A stretch of DNA of 15,868 nucleotides from Verrucomicrobiaceae bacterium (GCA_947372405.1 CANBTO010000046.1:1-15868); one strand, 5' to 3'; positions 1 through 6,956 are shown, counted from the first letter of the stretch. Notes: a model not told the origin generated them from the letters alone. Numbers and translations are program-made.

Positions 1-51
1 GTGGGAGACGGCTCCTACAAGCGCAAGAAAAACGGCTGGTGGTTCTTCTGA
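1..51 (+). CDS. C-terminal tail of an unidentified protein (partial)
   Basis: Frame 1 is open from the window edge to a TGA at 49-51 and would encode the last 16 residues of a protein ending KRKKNGWWFF. The tail is basic and aromatic. Nothing in it identifies a family. The call rests on the open frame at the edge and on the next gene starting shortly downstream on the same strand. It could be a chance open frame. Confidence 0.35.
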   Translation: MGDGSYKRKKNGWWFF

Positions 52-92
52 ATCCAACGGCGCATCAGTCACCGCGAATCCAACATCATCCC

Positions 93-473
93 ATGAAACT
101 CCTGCTCACCCTCGCCACCGCCCTTTCGCTCATCTCCTGCACGGCAATCAACCCGCCCGCCGCCCGTGGCAGCGTCGATCACGTCGTGCTGGTCTGGTTG
201 AAACGCCCGGGAAACCCGCAAGACCGCCAGGCCTTGCGTTCCACGGCTGATGAACTCCGCTCGATCCATGGCGTCCGTTCCATCGATCACGGCACGGCCC
301 TCGCGTCGGAACGGCCCATCGTGGATGACTCCTTCGATGTCGGTTTCGTCATGCGCTTCGATTCCGCCGCCGCTCTCGGGAACTACGAGAAAGACCCGCT
401 GCATGTGAAGAAAGTGAAAGAGGTGCTCAAGCCTCTGAGCAGCAAGATCCTGATCTACGACATCGTCCACTAA
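93..473 (+). CDS. Small lipoprotein with Dabb (stress-responsive A/B barrel) domain
   Basis: This encodes about 126 residues. I chose the ATG at 93 because it begins a typical lipoprotein signal: MKLL, then a hydrophobic stretch, then a lipobox LISC with Cys near residue 16. The frame extends 54 bases further upstream, but that part is not signal-like. The mature part reads VDHVVLVWLKRPGN near its start, then a region with VGFVMRFDSAAALGNYEKDP and HVKKVKEVLKPL. This is the usual order of the Dabb domain: a first strand with a conserved His, then the late 'F-D-s...l..Y..dp.H' segment. Dabb proteins are small ferredoxin-like barrels of mostly unknown function. This one is probably anchored to a membrane facing the periplasm. 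Family assignment is fairly sure; role is unknown. Confidence 0.8.
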   Translation: MKLLLTLATALSLISCTAINPPAARGSVDHVVLVWLKRPGNPQDRQALRSTADELRSIHGVRSIDHGTALASERPIVDDSFDVGFVMRFDSAAALGNYEKDPLHVKKVKEVLKPLSSKILIYDIVH

Positions 474-593
474 GCTCTCGGCGGTTCGTTTCCGGGCTTG
501 AACAAGCCACCGCGGACCCGTCAGACTCCGCCCGTTCCACGGCCATCCGCCACCGCATCCACGGTCTGGCGCAATCGTTTTCCGCACATTTCC

Positions 594-1547
594 ATGTCCG
601 CACCTACAGAAATCCGAGTCTTCGCCCCCGCCACGGTTGCCAACGTCGCTTGCGGCTATGACGTCCTCGGCTTTGCCATCGATGCTCCCGGCGATGAAAT
701 CGTCGTCCGCCATTCCGAGAAACCCGGACTGCACATCACCAAAATCACCGGAGACAACGGCAAGCTTCCCAAGAATCCCGCGCAAAACACCGCCGGCGTG
801 GCCGCGCTGGACCTGCTCAAGCATCTCGGCATGACCGACCGCGGCATCGAGATGGAGATCCACAAGAAGATGCCCTTCGGCTCCGGTCTCGGCTCGTCCG
901 CCGCCTCCGCCGTCGCAGGTGCCTTCGCCGTAAACTGCCTCATCGGCGAGCCACTCAGCAAGAAACAACTGCTGCCCTTCGCCATGGCCGGTGAAGCCTC
1001 GGCCGACGGCGCATGGCACGCGGACAACGTCGGCCCTTGCCTGCTAGGCGGTATCGTTTTCATCCGCTCCAACGACGAACTCGACGTCGCGCAGCTTCCC
1101 GCGCCCAAGAACCTCTGGGCCGCAGTCGTTCATCCGGACATCGAGATTCTAACCAAAGTCGCCCGCGAGATCCTGCCCAAGGAAATCCCGCTGGAAAACG
1201 CCACCCAGCAGATCGGCAACCTCGGCGGCCTGCTGTGCGGCATCATCCAGGAGGACTACGGTCTCATCTCGCGCTCCATCCACGACGTGATCGCCGAGCC
1301 GCGCCGCCAGAAACTCATCCCGGATTTCTACAAGGCCAAACGCGCCGCCCTCGCCGCCGGTGCCCTCGGTTTCTCCATCTCGGGTGCCGGGCCATCCGTC
1401 TTCGCCCTGTGCGAAGGCGAGGAAACCGCCCGCAAGGTGGCGGACGCCATCGCCAAGGTCTTCTCCGCGATCCCGATCAACAACCAGTCCTACGTCTCAC
1501 GCATCAACCCGCATGGCGTGCATGTGGTGGAAAGCACGAAATCCTAA
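594..1547 (+). CDS. thrB: Homoserine kinase
   Basis: This GHMP-family kinase phosphorylates L-homoserine with ATP to O-phosphohomoserine, the substrate of the next gene's product. The ATG at 594 gives 317 residues, the usual length, starting MSAPTEIRVFAPATVANVACG. The in-frame extension back to 498 is Pro/Arg-rich and unlike the family. The N-terminal block APATVANVACGYDVLGFA (residues 11-28) is typical of ThrB. The ATP-binding GHMP motif PFGSGLGSSAASA is at residues 94-106, HADNVGPCLLGG at 142-153, and the C-terminal glycine motif SISGAGPSVFAL at 261-272. All are intact. threonine synthase follows 150 bases downstream on the same strand, with a repeat pair between, so co-transcription is likely but not shown. 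Confidence 0.96.
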   Translation: MSAPTEIRVFAPATVANVACGYDVLGFAIDAPGDEIVVRHSEKPGLHITKITGDNGKLPKNPAQNTAGVAALDLLKHLGMTDRGIEMEIHKKMPFGSGLGSSAASAVAGAFAVNCLIGEPLSKKQLLPFAMAGEASADGAWHADNVGPCLLGGIVFIRSNDELDVAQLPAPKNLWAAVVHPDIEILTKVAREILPKEIPLENATQQIGNLGGLLCGIIQEDYGLISRSIHDVIAEPRRQKLIPDFYKAKRAALAAGALGFSISGAGPSVFALCEGEETARKVADAIAKVFSAIPINNQSYVSRINPHGVHVVESTKS

Positions 1548-1676
1548 GCACCAAATCCGAAACGGAAGGGCAGGCTTGCAAGATGCCTCAGCGTGATCGC
1601 TTTCATCAAAATGAATCATGACTCCAACGAAATCCTGAACTTGATGGATCCTTCTCTCATTTCTAATTTCGTGCTT
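1532..1676. repeat. Inverted pair of dispersed repeats between thrB and thrC
   Basis: The 11-mer AAGCACGAAAT at 1532-1542, overlapping the last codons of thrB, is perfectly complemented by ATTTCGTGCTT at 1666-1676. Both arms lie in longer related stretches: 'AAGCAC(C)AAATCCGAAA' near 1546-1562 and, on the minus strand, 'AAATCTCAAGCACGAAATTAGAAATGA' read in two halves. Conceptual translations of such DNA give phrases like LKHEIRN and FRIWCLGFR, which I recognise as mistranslations of a repeat family common in Planctomycetes and Verrucomicrobia genomes. The arms could form a long-range hairpin in a thrB-thrC transcript. Recognition of the family is from memory. Confidence 0.65.
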
Positions 1677-1697
1677 GAGATTTAGCGCTTCATCCCC

Positions 1698-2996
1698 GTG
1701 CTCTACCACTCCACCAACAACCCCGCGTTCCGCGTCGATCTCAAGGAGGCCATCCTGCGTTCCTTGCCGCCGGACAACGGACTTTACATGCCGGACCGCC
1801 TGCCCGTGTTAGGTGAGGACTTCTGGAAGATCTGGCGTCACCTCAGCTTCACGGAGACCGGCATCGCCGTGGCGGACGCCTTCTTCGGTGAGGACGTCCC
1901 GCCGCAGGCCTTGGTAGACATCGTCGAAGGCACCCTCACCTTCGACGCCCCGCTCGTCACGCTCGGCCCGGGTGATCATGTGCTGGAGCTGTTTCACGGA
2001 CCAACGCTGGCCTTCAAGGATTTCGGCGCGCGCTTCATGGCCCGCCTGATGGCGTGGTTCACCCGGGGTGAAGACCGTCTTCTAACAGTCCTCGTCGCCA
2101 CCTCCGGCGACACCGGCGGCGCGGTGGCCTCCGCCTTCCACAACGTGCCGGGAACCCGCGTCGTCATCCTCTATCCGAAAGGCAAGGTCTCGGGACTTCA
2201 GGAGAAACAACTCACCGCACTCGGCGGAAACATCACCGCCCTGGAGATCGACGGTTCGTTCGACGACTGCCAGGCACTCGTCAAATCCGCCTTCCTCGAC
2301 CGCGAACTCTCGGAAAACCTCAATCTAACATCGGCGAACTCCATCAACCTCGCCCGCCTCGTGCCGCAGAGTTTCTACTTCATCCACGCCGCCCGCCAGC
2401 TACCGGAAGGCGTGAAGCCTGTCTTCGTGGTGCCATCCGGCAACTTCGGAAATCTAACCGCCGGACTGCTCGCCATGAAGCTCGGCCTGCCGGTGGAGCA
2501 TTTCATCGCCGCCACCAACCGCAATGACGTGGTGCCTGAGTTCCTCCGCACCGGCAACTACTCGCCGCGTCCGAGCGTGCCCACGATTTCCAACGCGATG
2601 GATGTCGGCGCGCCATCGAACTTCGTCCGCATGCAGGCGCTCTTCGGCGGCTCATGGGAGGAAATGAAATCCAGGATCGGCGGGATGTGCTTCGACGACG
2701 ACCAGACTCGCGCCGCCATCCGCGAGGTGAAGTCGATCTGCAATTACGAGATCGATCCGCACGGTGCGGTCGGCTGGCTCGCGGCCCGCGCTTGGCGTGC
2801 CACGCATCCCTGCACGTCCACCGTCACCTTGGAAACGGCACATCCGGCGAAATTCCCGGACGTGATGGAAGCCGAACTCGGCCCCGGCTCCGTGGAGATT
2901 CCCGAACGCCTCGCCATCCTCGCCAACCGCGAGAAGGTGGCGCTTCAAATGGCGGCGGACCGCACGGCGTTCAGGGACTGGCTGACCAGCATGTAA
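1698..2996 (+). CDS. thrC: Threonine synthase
   Basis: This PLP-dependent lyase converts O-phosphohomoserine to L-threonine and phosphate. The protein has 432 residues and starts at GTG 1698, giving the family's N-terminus (M-L-Y-H-S-T-N, then GLYMPDRLP at 28-36). No ATG lies nearby in frame. The PLP lysine is K107 in HGPTLAFKDFGARF, a phosphate-binding SGDTG is at 136-140, PSGNFGN at 246-252, EIDPHGAVGW at 351-360, and ETAHPAKFPDV at 379-389. Length and these motifs fit the longer E. coli/fungal type of ThrC rather than the short plant type. It lies directly after thrB, which supplies its substrate. All key residues appear intact. Confidence 0.97.
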   Translation: MLYHSTNNPAFRVDLKEAILRSLPPDNGLYMPDRLPVLGEDFWKIWRHLSFTETGIAVADAFFGEDVPPQALVDIVEGTLTFDAPLVTLGPGDHVLELFHGPTLAFKDFGARFMARLMAWFTRGEDRLLTVLVATSGDTGGAVASAFHNVPGTRVVILYPKGKVSGLQEKQLTALGGNITALEIDGSFDDCQALVKSAFLDRELSENLNLTSANSINLARLVPQSFYFIHAARQLPEGVKPVFVVPSGNFGNLTAGLLAMKLGLPVEHFIAATNRNDVVPEFLRTGNYSPRPSVPTISNAMDVGAPSNFVRMQALFGGSWEEMKSRIGGMCFDDDQTRAAIREVKSICNYEIDPHGAVGWLAARAWRATHPCTSTVTLETAHPAKFPDVMEAELGPGSVEIPERLAILANREKVALQMAADRTAFRDWLTSM

Positions 2997-3009
2997 GTCA
3001 CGGCCACAA

Positions 3010-3025
3010 GGCTTCATCTGAAGCC
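3010..3025 (+). other. Small hairpin after thrC
   Basis: GGCTTC and GAAGCC form a perfect 6-bp stem with loop ATCT, 13 bases after the thrC stop codon. No T-run follows, so it does not qualify as a standard intrinsic terminator. It may still end or stabilise the thrC transcript. Confidence 0.35.
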
Positions 3026-3038
3026 GAACGATCGACAC

Positions 3039-3053
3039 GTGGTCGGGGCGGCC
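3039..3053. other. Candidate att site, left copy of tRNA-Pro 3'-end repeat
   Basis: GTGGTCGGGGCGGCC here is identical and in the same orientation to 6737-6751, which is the 3' end of the tRNA-Pro gene: CCA, discriminator, the 7-base acceptor strand, and 3 bases of the T-stem. Tyrosine recombinases commonly integrate elements into tRNA 3' ends and leave such a direct repeat at the far end. The geometry fits: the tRNA is on the minus strand and the inserted DNA would lie beyond its 3' end. No integrase gene remains in the interval. Confidence 0.55.
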
Positions 3054-3059
3054 GCAATT

Positions 3060-3255
3060 TTGACGATGGAGATCATGGAAGTTGAACTCATCCGCCTTGC
3101 CAAGGATGTCCAGCAATCAGGAAAGCACACGGGCCAAAATCAAAGTGATGGTGAAACGCATCCTGAGCAAATACGGCTACCCGCCCGATTTGCTGGAAGA
3201 AGCCGTGGGGTCCGTGCTCGTGCAGGCGGAGTTGACGTGTGCCGAGTGGGTGTAG
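3060..3255 (+). pseudogene. Remnant of type I restriction endonuclease subunit R (hsdR) C-terminus
   Basis: Two pieces in different frames resemble the C-terminal DUF3387-type region of HsdR. The second is clearer. From ATG 3106 it encodes 49 residues including RAKIKVMVKRILSKYGYPPD and then EEAVGSVLVQAELTCAEW, ending at TAG 3253-3255. HsdR proteins end in just this pattern ('vRaklrvlVKriLrkYgYPPDkq..A...Vl.QAE...eeW'). The first piece, about 3063-3116 in another frame, reads MEVELIRLAKDVQQ, like the 'vieeLI.LAkdi' helix that lies farther upstream in intact HsdR. The intervening part and the motor and nuclease domains are missing. It is a dead relic: an internal deletion plus frame change. No hsdM or hsdS is visible. 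It begins just inside the candidate att repeat. Confidence 0.75.
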
Positions 3256-3405
3256 CAATTCACCGGAAAACCTAATTTGGACTCACTTCATCCGGCACCA
3301 TGATTGGAGTGCCTCGTTCCGGTTTCCTGGAAAATATGAAATCTACCCAGGTCGGCCCGGTTAGCGCTCTTGCCCACCCGCTCGCTTGCCGCTATATCTT
3401 TGCCC

Positions 3406-4326
3406 ATGTTTCCCGAAGCCGACCTGCTCAAAGAAGTTCCGCTCTTCCAGTTGCTCGATGATTCCGAGCGCGCGGAACTCGCCGCGCAACTCGACATTGT
3501 CAATTTTGCTCCCGGGCAAACCATCTTCAATTATGGGGATCCCGGCGGCGCGATCTACGTCATAAGTTCCGGCGAGGTTGAGGTGTTCTTCAAGAACGAT
3601 ACCGGCGAGCGCATTGTCCTCGAAGTCTCGACCCGCGGCGATTTCTTCGGCGAACTCTCGATGCTCGACAACGGCACACGCAGCGCCTCTGTGGTGGCGA
3701 TCCAGCAAACGCAGACGCTGCGGCTCGACCGCGATGATCTCGAGAAGTTCCTCGAACTCCGCCCCAAAGCCGCCATGGAATTGCTCGCCGCCTTGGGACG
3801 CCGCCACCGCGTGACCGTCGAACGGCTCCGCCATACGGCCACGCGCAATGTCAACGAGGAGACCGAAGACAAACGCACCATGGTGCAGAAAACCGCCGAT
3901 TGGATCGCGGAGTTTGCCGGCAGCATTCCCTTTCTGCTCATCCACGTCGGCATCTTCGCTTTTTGGCTCATCGTGAACTGGATGCATATCCCGGGCATTC
4001 CGCAGTTCGACCCGTATCCCTTCGGCTTCCTCACTCTCGCCGTCTCGCTCGAGGCCATCTTCCTGTCCGTCTTTGTGCTCCTCAGCCAGAACCGCCAGGC
4101 CGCCAAGGACCGGGTGCACGCTGACATCGAGTATGACGTGAACTTGAAAGCCGAACTCGAAATCGGCCACCTGCACGAAAAGATCGACCGACTTACCGGC
4201 GATGTCCTCGTTAGCCTCGACCGCCTGTATCGGCTGCTGCCGGCCAACGCCGACCTGGACATCGCCACTACCGAAGTCAGCACCGTGAAGTCTCCCATCG
4301 CCGATCCTTCGACCGTCGTGCGCTAG
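3406..4326 (+). CDS. Cyclic nucleotide-binding domain fused to DUF1003 membrane protein
   Basis: This encodes 306 residues. The ATG at 3406 gives the natural start MFPEADLLKEVPLF; the frame runs upstream but without family-like sequence. Residues 10-120 form a CRP-type cNMP-binding domain, with the phosphate-binding cassette FGELSMLDNGTRSAS at 81-95 including the Glu and Arg that contact the nucleotide. Residues about 155-265 are DUF1003, with membrane segments near 173-192 and 205-227. The second carries the hallmark run FDPYPFGFLTLAVSLEA, followed by LLSQNRQAAKDR. The C-terminal helix is probably cytoplasmic. No DNA-binding HTH is present, so it is a membrane sensor or regulator rather than a transcription factor. 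The ligand (cAMP, c-di-GMP, other) cannot be read from the sequence. Confidence 0.9.
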   Translation: MFPEADLLKEVPLFQLLDDSERAELAAQLDIVNFAPGQTIFNYGDPGGAIYVISSGEVEVFFKNDTGERIVLEVSTRGDFFGELSMLDNGTRSASVVAIQQTQTLRLDRDDLEKFLELRPKAAMELLAALGRRHRVTVERLRHTATRNVNEETEDKRTMVQKTADWIAEFAGSIPFLLIHVGIFAFWLIVNWMHIPGIPQFDPYPFGFLTLAVSLEAIFLSVFVLLSQNRQAAKDRVHADIEYDVNLKAELEIGHLHEKIDRLTGDVLVSLDRLYRLLPANADLDIATTEVSTVKSPIADPSTVVR

Positions 4327-4348
4327 ATCCGTCGATCACGCCGGATAA

Positions 4349-4552
4349 GGGACGAGCACGGCCTCGTCGTGGCAAGCGAATGATGTCCGTTACGCCTCGG
4401 TAAAGGACGTCGTCCGCGTCCACGACCTGCATGCCACGCTGCTCCATCAGTTTGGCATCGATCACGAACGATTCACCACCAAGTTCCAAGGTCTCGATTA
4501 AAAACTCACTGGCGTCGAAACCGACAAACCGGTGAAGGCGATCATGGCCTGA
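4349..4552 (+). pseudogene. Remnant of a DUF1501 family protein (C-terminal end)
   Basis: In one frame, from about 4349, the DNA encodes a stretch containing DVVRVHDLHATLLHQFGIDH, then ERFTTKFQGLD. Next comes TAA at 4499-4501, and the frame continues with KLTGVETDKPVKAIMA before TGA at 4550-4552. DUF1501 proteins, which are abundant in planctomycetes and verrucomicrobia, end with 'v.VHDLHATiLHllGlDHe.lty.f.GRDfRLTdv.G.vv..ila'. The match runs straight through the in-frame stop, which sits where the family has an aromatic residue. Everything upstream, including the catalytic-like core of this alkaline-phosphatase-superfamily protein and its Tat signal, is absent. It is a relic lying between two intact membrane protein genes. 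Confidence 0.75.
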
Positions 4553-4620
4553 CACATTATTCCGCAATCAACTACATTCCGCTCGCGATTGAACCGAGAG
4601 GCGGCTAGCGTCCGCTGTCC

Positions 4621-6279
4621 ATGAATTGGCCCATTTCCACTGACCCCCTTCCAGAAATCAACCAACCCACCAAGTGGGACCGCTGGATGCGGCCGCTTTA
4701 CTGGATGGCAGGTGCCCGCTGGGAAACACTGCGCCATTGTCCGCACAGCGAGCGCGAACGGATTGCGGTGCTGGGCAGCACGGTGCTGATCCCGACAGTG
4801 ATGTCGTTTCTCGGCATGATCTTTTATGCGAAGAGCCGCTTCGCCAATCCGCCATGGTTGTCGGTGATGGGCATCGCCCTTGCCTGGGCCTTCGTGATCA
4901 TGAATACCGACCGCATCCTGCTGGCGACCTACCGGCCGTTCCAGCCGTGGTGGCGGCGCTGCATGCAGGTGATTTTCCGCTTCGCCCTCTCGGCCGTGGT
5001 CAGCGTGGCAATCAGTTTCCCGTTCTGCCTCGATCAATATCGCCCGGCGATCACCTACCGCATGCAAACCGAGTTGCAGGGGAAACTCAACGTCCTGCGC
5101 GAGGAGGAGTCGGCGAAGCGGACGGCGCTCTCCGCTGCGTTGCAGAAAATCCATGAGGATGAAACCGCCGCGCGCAAGGAGATCGTGGACGCTTACACCT
5201 CGGAACACAACGCGCTGCTCGCCCAGCTTCCCGCCCTGGAAACGGGGATACTCAATCCCGAAGAGCATGCGGACAAGCGGATCGAGGACGAGCGGCGGAA
5301 AGCCAGCGAGGCGGATTTCGTCGCACCCGCGAGCGGAGCCACCCGCAATGTGCTTGCCAGCATCGAGGCACAGAAGGAAACCATCGCCAAGACCAAGGCG
5401 GGTCTTGAGGAAAAACAGGACCTGCACCGCCGCCTCGTCGAGGCCATTGCCCGCGAAAGCTCCGGCCTGCCGAACGAATTCTATCCGGAACCCAAGAAGG
5501 CCGGCAGCGGACCAAGGACCAAGGACATGACGGCGCGGGACAAGGCGGTGAGAGCGGATATCACCAGCCTGAACGCCTCACTGACAGCCCAGCAGGAAGC
5601 CTTGGTCGCAAGCGACAAGAAACTCTCCGACGCACGGCTTGCGGACCGCAACTCGTTTCTCGACGGACTCATCACGAAACGCGAGGCCTTCATCGAGGAG
5701 GCCAAGGAAACCGAGCGCATCCGCAAGCAGCGTCTCGCGAAGTTGAACGCCGACATCACCGCCTTGGAAACCGCCCACCCGCCACGGCTCGCCCGGCTCG
5801 CAGAACAAACGGCCGCTCTGGAAGCCACCCACGCCAGCAACGTGAAACTTCACGAGGATCGTTATCTCCCCCACATCAAGCGCATCGAAGGCAAAATCAA
5901 CGGCGTGCTCGATCCGATGGAGGAAACCATCGGCCTCTATCGCGTGATTTTCCTGCCAGCGCCCGATGCCGATCTAACGGAACAGGGCGAGCAGGGGCAG
6001 AAATGGATCGCCGGGTTATTCCAGTTCCTCGTCATCTTCGGCACGCTCTTCGTGCTCGATCTGGTGCCGATCATGACCAAGATCTTCAGCCGCGCCGGAC
6101 CTTACGATGTGCTCGTTGAGCATCCCGAATTCATCGCCAATGCCAACCTACGCGTGTTCCATGCGGAATACGGCAAACGCTCGGGGGATTGGGGCATCAC
6201 CGGCATGGCCGATCAACCCAGCGGTCCCGACCTCGTCAAAGGCAACCCGCGCAATTTCCCGCCGTCGTCGGATGAGTAG
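4621..6279 (+). CDS. DUF4407 domain-containing coiled-coil membrane protein
   Basis: This encodes 552 residues from ATG 4621. The order is a short soluble N-terminus with WDRWMRPLYWMAGARWETL; membrane segments near 48-70, 80-102 and 117-138, with MNTDRILLATYRP after the second (the 'fNlDRf' hallmark of DUF4407); a long Glu/Lys/Ala-rich helical region from about 150 to 435, probably coiled coil; a fourth membrane segment at about 462-484 (FQFLVIFGTLFVLDLVPIM); and a cytoplasmic tail. The topology puts a large helical domain on one side of the membrane between segments three and four. DUF4407 proteins have no established function. It follows the DUF1501 relic and ends before a gene-poor stretch. 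Family assignment is confident; function is unknown. Confidence 0.88.
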   Translation: MNWPISTDPLPEINQPTKWDRWMRPLYWMAGARWETLRHCPHSERERIAVLGSTVLIPTVMSFLGMIFYAKSRFANPPWLSVMGIALAWAFVIMNTDRILLATYRPFQPWWRRCMQVIFRFALSAVVSVAISFPFCLDQYRPAITYRMQTELQGKLNVLREEESAKRTALSAALQKIHEDETAARKEIVDAYTSEHNALLAQLPALETGILNPEEHADKRIEDERRKASEADFVAPASGATRNVLASIEAQKETIAKTKAGLEEKQDLHRRLVEAIARESSGLPNEFYPEPKKAGSGPRTKDMTARDKAVRADITSLNASLTAQQEALVASDKKLSDARLADRNSFLDGLITKREAFIEEAKETERIRKQRLAKLNADITALETAHPPRLARLAEQTAALEATHASNVKLHEDRYLPHIKRIEGKINGVLDPMEETIGLYRVIFLPAPDADLTEQGEQGQKWIAGLFQFLVIFGTLFVLDLVPIMTKIFSRAGPYDVLVEHPEFIANANLRVFHAEYGKRSGDWGITGMADQPSGPDLVKGNPRNFPPSSDE

Positions 6280-6737
6280 GTGAGTGAACTCCACAGAACT
6301 CCCCTCCGATTCCCGCCGATGCGAGGTCGAGAGGATCGATACGTGGCACTTTCTCTTCAAGATGGCCACGAACATGCGTGAGTTGCCTCCGTGAAAACCA
6401 CCCTCGAAATTCCCGACGAACTCTTCCGCCGCTCCAAATCCAGTGCGGCTGTGCAAGGCGATTCCTGAAGGACTTTTTCAGCAGTACTCTTTCAGGGAAA
6501 CCTGTTGGCATGACCCGCGCTTTTGAAATCGATCCCTTCGACGTGGAGCAGCCACGATGGCTCCAGGACAAGAACTCGATCAATCAATGTGAAAGCCCAA
6601 CGCGCGACACTCTCTAGACTTGGTCATCTGGTGAACCGAACAGATTTCTCTCATCAAGCTGGGTTTGATTCGGTGGAGGTTCGGTGACACCCAAAAATCT
6701 CCAGATCAGTAAAAAGCTACAACTTATTATTTATGAG
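6280..6737. other. Gene-poor stretch between DUF4407 gene and tRNA-Pro
   Basis: Apart from the broken antitoxin starting at 6391, I see no supportable gene here. 6618-6737 is more AT-rich than its surroundings. It contains short complementary pieces (ACCGAAC near 6633-6639 with GTTCGGT near 6677-6683; ATCTGG with CCAGAT) but no convincing terminator for either the DUF4407 gene or the tRNA. Confidence 0.5.
6391..6617 (+). pseudogene. Frameshifted VapB-like antitoxin
   Basis: From GTG 6391 the frame encodes MKTTLEIPDELFRRSKSSAA, followed by VQGDS and TGA at 6466-6468. This is the ribbon-helix-helix start typical of VapB-type antitoxins ('MKTTLdIPDeLfrraKa.AAlrGqSLKdFv..al'). In the neighbouring frame the sequence resumes at once with LKDFFSSTLSGK, exactly the expected continuation, so a single base was lost near 6465. 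The second frame then runs to TAG at 6615-6617, with no further recognisable antitoxin motif. No PIN-domain toxin follows. The remnant is probably non-functional. The N-terminal 25 residues contain the DNA-binding strand, so weak residual repressor activity cannot be excluded. Confidence 0.7.
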
Positions 6738-6751
6738 TGGTCGGGGCGGCC
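6737..6751. other. Candidate att site, right copy within tRNA-Pro 3' end
   Basis: This is the right-hand copy of the 15-bp direct repeat GTGGTCGGGGCGGCC also found at 3039-3053. It overlaps the last 14 bases of the tRNA-Pro gene, so the tRNA stays complete, as expected when an integrated element regenerates the tRNA end. Confidence 0.55.
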
Positions 6752-6814
6752 AGATTCGAACTGACGACTTCCTGCTCCCAAAGCAGGCGCTCTACCAGGC
6801 TGAGCTACGCCCCG
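6738..6814 (-). tRNA. tRNA-Pro (anticodon TGG)
   Basis: Read on the minus strand this is a complete 77-base cloverleaf. The acceptor strands CGGGGCG and CGCCCCG pair perfectly, followed by discriminator A and an encoded CCA. The D-arm contains GCTCAGCCTGGTAGAGC. The anticodon stem CCTGC/GCAGG encloses loop TTTGGGA, so the anticodon is TGG with G37, as usual for proline tRNAs. The T-loop is TTCGAAT. It reads CCA, and by wobble probably other Pro codons. Its 3' end is duplicated at 3039-3053. Confidence 0.97.
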
Positions 6815-6818
6815 CAAC

Positions 6819-6845
6819 CGGGCGGACCCTTGAGGAATCCGCCCG
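6819..6845. other. Perfect hairpin just upstream of tRNA-Pro
   Basis: CGGGCGGA (6819-6826) and TCCGCCCG (6838-6845) form an 8-bp perfect stem with an 11-base loop. On the minus strand this lies 4 bases before the tRNA 5' end, so it would sit in the pre-tRNA leader. No T-run follows on either strand, so it is not a standard terminator. Confidence 0.45.
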
Positions 6846-6956
6846 CCGAATCAAGAACTTACTTGCCCAAAAAAATCATTTGCCCGGATTTGCCGGATCC
6901 AGGCTGAAATCGGTTGCTGGAACCCGATACCGGTGAAAATTGGGAGCTGATTGCCC

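Noticed and set aside
498..593. N-terminal extension of homoserine kinase from TTG 498
   Set aside because: It is Pro/Arg-rich and unlike ThrB. ATG 594 gives the family's normal start and length.
69..1019. Long minus-strand open frame over the Dabb and thrB genes
   Set aside because: It is a composition-driven shadow of GC-rich genes on the plus strand, Gly/Ala/Asp-rich without a recognisable domain.
1497..1709. Small minus-strand frame with LKHEIRN and FRIWCLGFR
   Set aside because: These phrases are mistranslations of the dispersed repeat pair, not a protein.
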